From Larix kaempferi (lineage: Eukaryota > Streptophyta > Pinopsida > Pinales > Pinaceae): a stretch of 64,000 nucleotides of DNA. The stretch spans positions 14,127,001 through 14,191,000 of the forward strand of contig BSBM01000150.1 in assembly GCA_027924585.1 (NCBI GenBank). The letters run 5' to 3'. Below the pieces are notes generated by a model, which worked only from the letters and a program-made list of their open reading frames with translations, did not search any database and was not told the DNA's origin. How positions within the stretch are numbered: position 1 is the stretch's first letter; each line of letters begins with the position of its first letter. The position numbers and the translations under genes were made by a program. Below are positions 52,701-61,700 of the stretch, piece after piece.

Positions 52701-55700
52701 TCTTTCAACCCTAATCTGTCTAATGTTTCCTTTAAATCCTTCGACCTTGGATGACCTCATTTTCCCAATGGAGAAGACACTAGTCTCCATTCCATTCATC
52801 CTTATTTCTCATTTATTGTCATAAACTGTTTGCTAGAGCTATCTCTTTATTTCACCTTGAACCCCATTGCAATCTTTAGCAATCCTAATCTAGGGAAGCC
52901 TCCCTTGAGTTGGAGAAGAGGCAACCTAAATAGTAGAAGAGGGTTTGGTGTGGTGACATTGGCCACCCTCATAGTTACACCAAGACCATACCTAGAGCTT
53001 TAGGACTTTATCTTGAAGGGTGTGAACTTGGGTGATTATATGTCTAATAAAGTGTATTTAAACATTAATAACTTAGACTAGGATAGAGTTTAATCTCAAC
53101 CATCAATCTCAAGATGAGATTAGGGTTTTGGTACATTAGGTTTTTTAGATAACATAAATATAGACAAGATAGAAATACTCAGACACAATTATTGTCTAAT
53201 AGAGACAGTGACTGCAGGGGATAAAGCAGAGTAGAGACAAAAAAGCAGACCAATTGTCGTACAACAACCATACAACAGGACCATACAATGGCCTTGGAGC
53301 ATTGCTTTACAGCTGTTGTTTCACTTTCTGCAGGCTTTACTCTTTTCAACAAGTCATACACGTCAGTTCGGGGTGGAGTTATCAACCTTACAATTGCTGG
53401 TTTTAAGCAGTCTATGGGGGTTCCTTCTAAGCTTTGATAATTGGAATGATAAGCTGATTTGAAGGATAAATTTCCTGTGTATGTGTGTATTTGATTATGC
53501 ATCGGCTATTTACTATTTTTAGCTATTGTGTGATTGATGCTATGTTCAAAATTTAAATTTATAGATTAATTAAATTAAGCATTTAATTTATTTGATTGAG
53601 AACATAAGGACAGCAGTCACCTAGGCTAGGAAAATTTGCAATTTTTACATGCAAGCTCGAGAAGCTTGCTTTAATCCATACATGCCTTCACCAACTTACA
53701 TACCAACTATTCTTCTCCTTCAAAAACAAATCTTTCAGGCTGCTCCATATACTCTTCTTCTTGGAAATCCACATTTAGGAATGCACTTTTGATGTTCATA
53801 TAATGTACCTGCCATCCAAACTGTGCTGCAAGAGGTAATAATATTCTGATTGTAATTGATTTTTCGATGGGAACAAACTATTCCTCATAGTCTATACCTT
53901 CTCTTTGTGCATATCCTTTTGCAACTAACCTGGCTTTATATTTATCAAGCAAACCATCTGAGTTGAATTTAGTTCTATATACCCATTTATAGTCTGTTGG
54001 TTTCTTATTTGGAGGTAATTCAACTAGCTTCAGAGTCTTGTTTCAGTTTTTCATTAAACATCATATTCTACTTGTATTGCATCTCTCAGTTCTTGTTTGT
54101 TGTTTGCTTACCTAAAAGAAACTAGATCATATGAACTCACTACACTCATCAAAGCAAGATTTACCTGATAGGGTGATTTTTACCTTGTTCTTCTCTCAGT
54201 TTGCTGATCTCATTTGACTTGGCATGATGAAGCATCTAGTAGAACCAGTTCCATTATTCTTGTTAGGAGCCACTCACCTAATCTCCTTAATGACATTAAC
54301 TTAAAGGTCATTTATTATGTATGACTTCTCACTTTATTACATCACAACATTACTCTTAGATACATAAAATAAACATTACAATGCCAAACATGTTATTGGC
54401 TGTGTTAAGTGAAATAAATGACATGAAATGGTCCATATTAGAATGCAGTAAAACAGAGCATGAGCAATGATGAATTCATCGAGTCTGATGAAATGAGAGA
54501 TGTTGGTAAAACCCTTCTCCGAGGTAGCATTGGAATCTAATTGCATTTGATCTATAAGGGGACTACTTATGCACTTCGTATGTTTTGAGTATTGTTAATC
54601 TTGATTGTCACAATTATAGTAGATCATAATATTATTTGTGGTGTTTTATTTTTTCCTTAGAGAATATATCCATGTTTTAGCACATAACAATCAAATATTT
54701 TTGAAATTTTTGGGTATAAGAATTGTAAAAAATGATAGTAAACCTATCAAGTATCAACTCTAGACTATAGTACATAATCAAGCATTGAGATGTTCTTTTA
54801 AGCAATGATGGCAATCCATACTTGTTGAGTATTTGTGTTGTGTTTTTACATGCTTCTAGTTAGCTTAAGTGTGTTTTTCAATATAAATAGAGAAAGGAAT
54901 AAGTAGTTGCTTTTGGTTACGTGGATTACATGTTTCACTAATATTTGATAGAGCTCTCTTTGCAATGGGTTTAATTTGTTTCTCTTGTGGGCGTTGGGCT
55001 AATAATCTGCCACTAATCATATTTATGCAGCAACTATTATTGAAACAAATACCCTCATGTTTTGAACTGAAGTGTCGAGCATATAGTTTGCTTAGTCAGT
55101 GCTATCATCTTGTTGGGACTATTCCTCCTCAGAAGCAAACATTAAAAAAAGGCTTGGAGTTAGCAAGTTCTGCTGGAGAAGGGTATGCATTTTGTCTTTG
55201 ACAAATATTTTTTTGTGCATAGCCATAAGCTTGGATTAGAATTCTAGGAAGTAAGTATGAGTTTTAAGATTATATTATTTGTTTTTATTTATCTTATTCA
55301 AGTTAAAGAAGTCAGAGAGGTTCTCTATAACTAAGATAGCAAATGGTATGCCTTTATTAATCATGTAGTTTCATTGAAGTGCTTGTGGCTTTTCTTCCTT
55401 TACTTACCATAGTTAGAGCACTGACTTTTTCATTTTATTTTTTGAAGAGCATTTTGTATTGAAAATAGCTTTCAGTATAGAACTTCACCAAAACTACAAG
55501 GCTGTATTACAATTATTAAGAAAAGCCTCTGTTGCCCCCCAAATTGCATGGGTGTCCACTTGTGATCGTCACAATATCAGTGGGGGTAACATGTGGATGA
55601 TGGATTTGGATGCTTCCATTTATGCTTCTGCCAATGGATTCTGATGACACATGTAAGGTCTCAGCTATGAGGCCTTATTTCTTCTCGTGACATAATATAA

Positions 55701-58700
55701 TAGCATGCTTGGATCGGGTTTCTACTTCTGTGAGGGTTTAGGCTGCTGGTTTAAAGGCAGAAATGAGGCTAGGACATTCTCCTAACCTCCATGGCAAATG
55801 TGGGCTAAATCTGGGCAGACCTATAACACTTCTCCATCATACTGTCACTCAGAAGTTGAAGATTTGAACAGCATTTCAGATTTATCGTACATGCAGTCAT
55901 CATACCTCTGAAAATTGTAACATACAGCCCTGTTCCTGACCTTCTTACAGCTGTAAACAGCATTGTTTACAAATCTGGGCATAATCTGAGCATAATCTGA
56001 GCAGCAAATATGGTGGTTTCCTGTAGCAGCAGCCTTAAAACCAAGATTTCTGTGTATTAAAGATTTCAAAATCCTATACTCCATCAAAATCCTATACTAC
56101 ACCATTACAGAAAATATTATAATAATAACATTATTGTTATAATATTTTTTAATTTTCCCCCAAAAACTATTAGAACTATATACACATAAAAAATTATAAT
56201 TATTATTTTTATAATAATAATAATAATTTTTTGAAATAATAATTATTTTGGGAAAAAAGGAAATGAAAGATTTAAGTTCATAAGGACCACATTGGGGTTC
56301 TTTGCACTTTTTGTGTCCAATTATTGTCGAAGAAGTAACATAGAGAATAAAAATTGATGTCGTAATCCATGGAATCTAGTTCACAATTACAAATAAAAAA
56401 AATAGAAGATGAACTAGTTCGTTATCGAAAGGAAAATGGAAAATTACAAATGGCAATTGAATTACAAAAAATTTAATTGAAATTTTAGGAAAAGACTATT
56501 TATGACCCAAAAAATTGTAATGAAGAGTTGTTTGCACAAATTAATGAATTAAAAGATGTAAAGCAACTCAATCAGAAATTACAAAATCAAGATATCAAGA
56601 GAAAATTTGAGGAGAGTAAAGTAAAATGAGAAATAACGCATTTGAACAAACTCCTTATCGACAAAGATGATGTAATAATGCAATTACAAAAGAAATTAGA
56701 ATGCCGAGATTCAGAGTTGTACCGGCTTTAACAACAAATTAAAGATCTATAGCAACAAAACGACGACCTTAAAAATACTCACAAATTAGAGATTGCAAAA
56801 ATCAATAAAACAATATGGAACTATAATGATGAGATCTTTCGGTTGAGAAATCATAATAAAATTATAGTCACAAAAATCAAGAAGTTAAAGAATATTCAGA
56901 AGATGGAACTAGCTAATGAAGATATCGAAGGGAAATTGTTAGAAAGGAAGAAGAGATTTGCCACCTTAGAGATCATAAGCAAGATCTGATGGAACACGTT
57001 AAGAAGTTAAAGGATAACTAGAAGTTGCAAGAAGAAACGTTGAAGAAGCTTGAGAATGATAAGAAATTGTTGGAAAACTAATTAGAGCAAATCCAGAAAG
57101 AGCCATCAAAACCCTCAGGAGTAAAAATCCAAGTTGAGAAAAAATGCACAATTACAGATCCAATCCACATCACAGCTCAAGAAGATGCCAACCCAGTTGA
57201 AGAAAATCATATATTGAAATTAAAACAAGAAGACACTACAAGCACGATAAGGGAAAATAACGTTATTAGAATTTATTATCGACATTCAAATCATGAAAGC
57301 AGATATCTTAAACAATTAGAGTATCAATATTCTTTAAGTCAGGAACAAATAACGAAAAGTATTGATACCAACGCAAATAAATCTCATGATAACAATTCAT
57401 CCTGGAAGTGCAATGTTTCGCAAATAATTGAATTAGGATGGACTGATCCTTTTACATTTTGAAAATTTTGCTTAGCACTTAGAGGTTCATATCATCTCGT
57501 ATCTTCAACTACGACAGAACATAGAATGATGCAACGACATTACAAGCAAAAGTAAAGACGTAAAGTTTCTTCATCAATACGCTTTGAGGACAAAGCATTT
57601 CTGAAGAGGAAGGCAATGTTATGAACATAAATAACAATAAATATATATAATAAAATATCAATAATAAATAATAATAATTATTAAAAGGATGCAACTCTTT
57701 ATGAAGAGTCACTAAATGCCCTTTAATGATTATATATACGGGCTTCTTTATAATTGTAAATATCATTCTCATTATTACTCATTGTATATTTATATTTCTT
57801 CCATTATGGATTACTTGTCCGTCGGATAGTTTGTGTGTGAACTGGGTTGGTCCACAACAGTTGTGCATAGCACTAACAGTCCCATTGGCTTTATTTTGTG
57901 ATTATTTGTTGATGTAGAACTCGTTAAAGTGCAAATTACATATTTGAGAGCATCAGCTGTTTCATTTGATCATTTCTTAGATTTCTAGACATGACGTTAT
58001 ATTTTTGAATATTCCTATTCAGATTTCTACAGTTCTTCTCTATCAATCCTTATTTATTAACTGGTGTTCAGGATATTATAAATCTTGAAACCCCTTATAA
58101 TTTTTTAATTTTAGCTGTCCATGCTTCCGTTTTCCAAAAGATGATGTTCTAGAATTGTGATGGCCTTCGTAAAATATAATATCTAGATACTTTATGGTGG
58201 TGCAGGACATCAGATCACAAATATTTATATTTCTAGTTCTCGTTTGCTGGTTTGTACTAGAATATTGTATAGTAGATAAACTAGGACATGAATAAAGAAA
58301 AACCTTTCAAATATTACATGATCTGTTTTTAATTAGTTCCTTGCACTTGTTTGGGGATATTGTTGAATGCATTTACTAATATATGACTTGGGATTGAATT
58401 AAACTTTGAAGGGAGTCGGCAAAGTTATGGTCTTGCAACTTCAGCTTACAGCTTGCAAATGCTTTGACAACTGAAGGGGATTTTCAAGGTGCAATACGTG
58501 CTTTAGAGTCTGGACAGCAGTATGCTAGTGAAATGAAGTATCCTGAACTTGAGGTCTATATCTGGTTTACATTAATGCTCTAATGTTGACTGTTGATTTT
58601 TGGGCTCTTTGGTACCGTTATTAATATTGATTCTGAGAACACACATTCATTTTTCTGTTCTACAATAGCATTCTGATATTGATATTTGATAGCTGTTCTT

Positions 58701-61700
58701 TTTGGCGAGCTAATATTGTTGCTGATAAGATGTATTTATCATGATCTGCAAGATGGTCTTCGCAACTTCGATATTGCACGTTCATCTTATGCAGTGGGAA
58801 GATGCAAGTGCCCTAGAGATAGCTGTGAGCAAATGTGATGCCATTTGGAATTCAACTCCTCAGGATCAAGTATGTTTGTTGTTTTCTGTAGTTGTAGGGT
58901 TCTTGTGGCTGTTAGTTAATGAAGCAGTCAATTTGCTAGGCTATGTTTTCTATTTACAAATCTGAAATATGTTCAAGAAATTTGCTGACTGGAAGTTAGG
59001 TTGCATTAGAGTGGAATTGGAATTTTGAGGTTTATTAAAGACATACAAAAATATATATATATATATTTTTTTTCACGGTGTTACTACCCAAACTAGCAGT
59101 CTTAAAATTAGCAGCACTATGCAGTCTGTATGCTAGTGAATGGTATGCATGTGGGAGAGGTCTAGGCCCAAATGTCACCTCAGCCCAGCCTCTCAACTAC
59201 TTTGGGTAACTCCCAAACCCAGTGTTGAAGATGATGTAACTTCGGAAGATATTCTTGTATTGCATAAACCCTAAAAGAATAATACTAAAGATATACTCTC
59301 AAAGAAATTAAGTGAAAATATACAAGTCGGCTCCACAGAAGTCAGTGGGAAAAACTGCCCCAAACAATGGGCAACACTGCCCCAGTGAAGTTGGACCTAT
59401 AGTGAAAAAGTCAGCCAGAGAAGAGTATAAATAAGAGGGTCGCATTCTTCATTTGAAACACACTCAAGTTCGCTCAAGCAAGAGAGAGACAAGTGCGCAA
59501 GAGGGAGAGAGTAGCAGCAGTTGAAGGAAGACATATTCTTGGGGTTATCTTATCTTTGCTTATTGTGTATTTCTTTGTGAGAGAGCTTTATCTCTTCGTT
59601 GTATTGACATTGTACTTGTTGACAAAATCTATATTGAAGAAGTTCTGCTGGGTTTTCTTCCCCTAGAGGGTTTCCCAGGATAAACTCTTATGTATGCTGT
59701 GCTTGTCTATCCTTTAGTGATCCTATTGCTTATGTTTATTGTGATATAGTAGAAATTGTTTAAAGATATAACATAACTACTATTCAAGTGTAAATTCTAA
59801 CATGCTATCAGAGCCATACTGAATGAAGTCATTGTACAACTGCAATTGACGAAAGTTGAAAACTAGGGCTTTCTGTTTTGGGCACTTCCATCCATAGATC
59901 AGCTTGAAAAGGAGGTCAAACCAATTTTCCCTAGTAAGGTGCATCTTTCTGTGGAGGCAGAATTCAGATCCGAGAAATTTCATTTTTGACCTAATCATTG
60001 CTGCTCATGAAAACTAGGGCATCATATTTTTGGCAGTTCTGTCCACAGATCTGGAAGAAAAGTATCTTTGCTCAACTCGCCTTAGGGAGGCACATCTTTT
60101 CCTTGGGTTAGAATTTCTAGATTCACAAGTTGAAAAAATTAGGGTTTCTCTGTCAAATCGTAGGTCAGCAGATTGCAGAAGGACCTTGAATCTAGCACAT
60201 GACTTGAGCATCTCGATTGATAAGTTCTATAATCCTCGTTTCCATTTGAGGTTCTCATATTATCAAGATTCTCAAGATGTTAAACAACACCAAGCTTGAT
60301 GAGAAGCTCGAAGGAGCTGATAACTTCCGAGCATGGAAGTATAGAATGCTTCTCATTCTAGAAGAAAATGATTTGGAGAATTATGTTAAGGAAGAGGTTG
60401 CAGATCTAGAGGGAGAGGAAGACAAAGCAAGACATAAGAAGAACATGATTATGGCTAAGAGGACCATTGCTGATTCCATCAAAGATCACTTGTTCCCTCA
60501 TGTTTCATCCATGAAGACTCCCAAGGAAATGTTCGATGCATTAACCAAGTTATATGAAGGGAAGAACATCAACCAGAAGATGACCTTGAGAACTCAACTC
60601 AAGAATGTGAAGATGTAGAACTTAGAAACAATCCAGTCCTACTTCACAAGGGTGTCTCAGATCAAAGAACAACTTGAAGTCATTGGAGATATAGTTGAAG
60701 AAGCTGAGGTTACGGGAAGAATGCACTCAAGAAGAAGTTAGATTGGTAGCAAGAGAAGAAAAGCTGGGTAATGATGAAGACCAAAGAAAGAAAATAACAA
60801 GAGAGAAGATCACTCCCACAAGAAGCCTAAGAAGTTTCAGAAGTCTCACAGGTCCCAGAAAGATTATTCAACAGTTAGATGCTATTCTTGTCAAAAAATA
60901 GGACACATTGCAAGGAATTGTCCCAATGCAAAAGATAAAGTCAAGAAAGGAAAGAATAAGAGGTATCATGCTCATGCTGCAAAAGACGATGAACATGTTC
61001 AAAAGAAAGCAAGAGAAGATTGTTCAAGTGAAGAAGAATATGTTTTGATTTCCGCTCTTACAGAGTGATACTTGGCTTGTTGATAGTGGTGCTTCAAAGC
61101 ACTTGACAAGTTTCGAAGACTCTCTCACCAGTTTGACTTGGAAAGACTCACCTCATAAGGTTAAGCTTGGAGATGATTATCAATATCCTATTAAAGGTGT
61201 AGGAGAAGCCTCCTATAGGTTGGATTCCGAAAATCCTATAAAGATGAAGGATGTATTATATGTACCTAGTTTGAAGAAGAATCTTCTATGCATTTCAGCA
61301 TTTGATAAGAAAGGATTCAGAGTTGCCTTTGTTGATGACCAAGTTCATATGTGGCCAATAGGAAAGACTATTGATGATGCAGTTGCAAAGCAGAACAAGC
61401 CATGATACATAACACTGTGAACCCAAGTAAATCATAATGGTATATGCAAGGGATGTGCACACACGGGTCATCCAATACCATCTTACTGAAATAACCCCTT
61501 TTTAATTAAATGACACCTTAATAGTACAACAATTTTTAGGCCTACGTGTCATCCAGTAACCGCCTGGACTGCTCACCTGGAAGGGGACATCACATGCTTA
61601 CATATAGAAGCAAAGACAAAACTTTGATACCTTGAGCTACTGTGGTGTGGAGGAGGCGAGTTCAGCGAACAATCCAAGTTCTACTTTGATAGTGGAAAGG

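Larger units (their letters stand above)
55183..58411 (+). other. MAU2 intron 2 (3229 bp)
   Basis: Contains a 34-bp near-perfect AT palindrome (56113-56146), a broken coiled-coil ORF (56369-57462) and an AT-rich promoter-like segment (57600-57800). Confidence 0.7.
59223..61480 (+). mobile_element. Copia element D, 3'-truncated, in MAU2 intron 4
   Basis: A complete 5' LTR (59223-59802), primer-binding site and gag-protease region closely related to element B. Similarity to B stops around 61450-61480 in the GAG-pre-integrase region. Integrase, RT, RNase H and the 3' LTR are missing, so no TSD can be tested. It lies in the sense direction of MAU2, 0.8 kb before exon 5. Confidence 0.88.
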
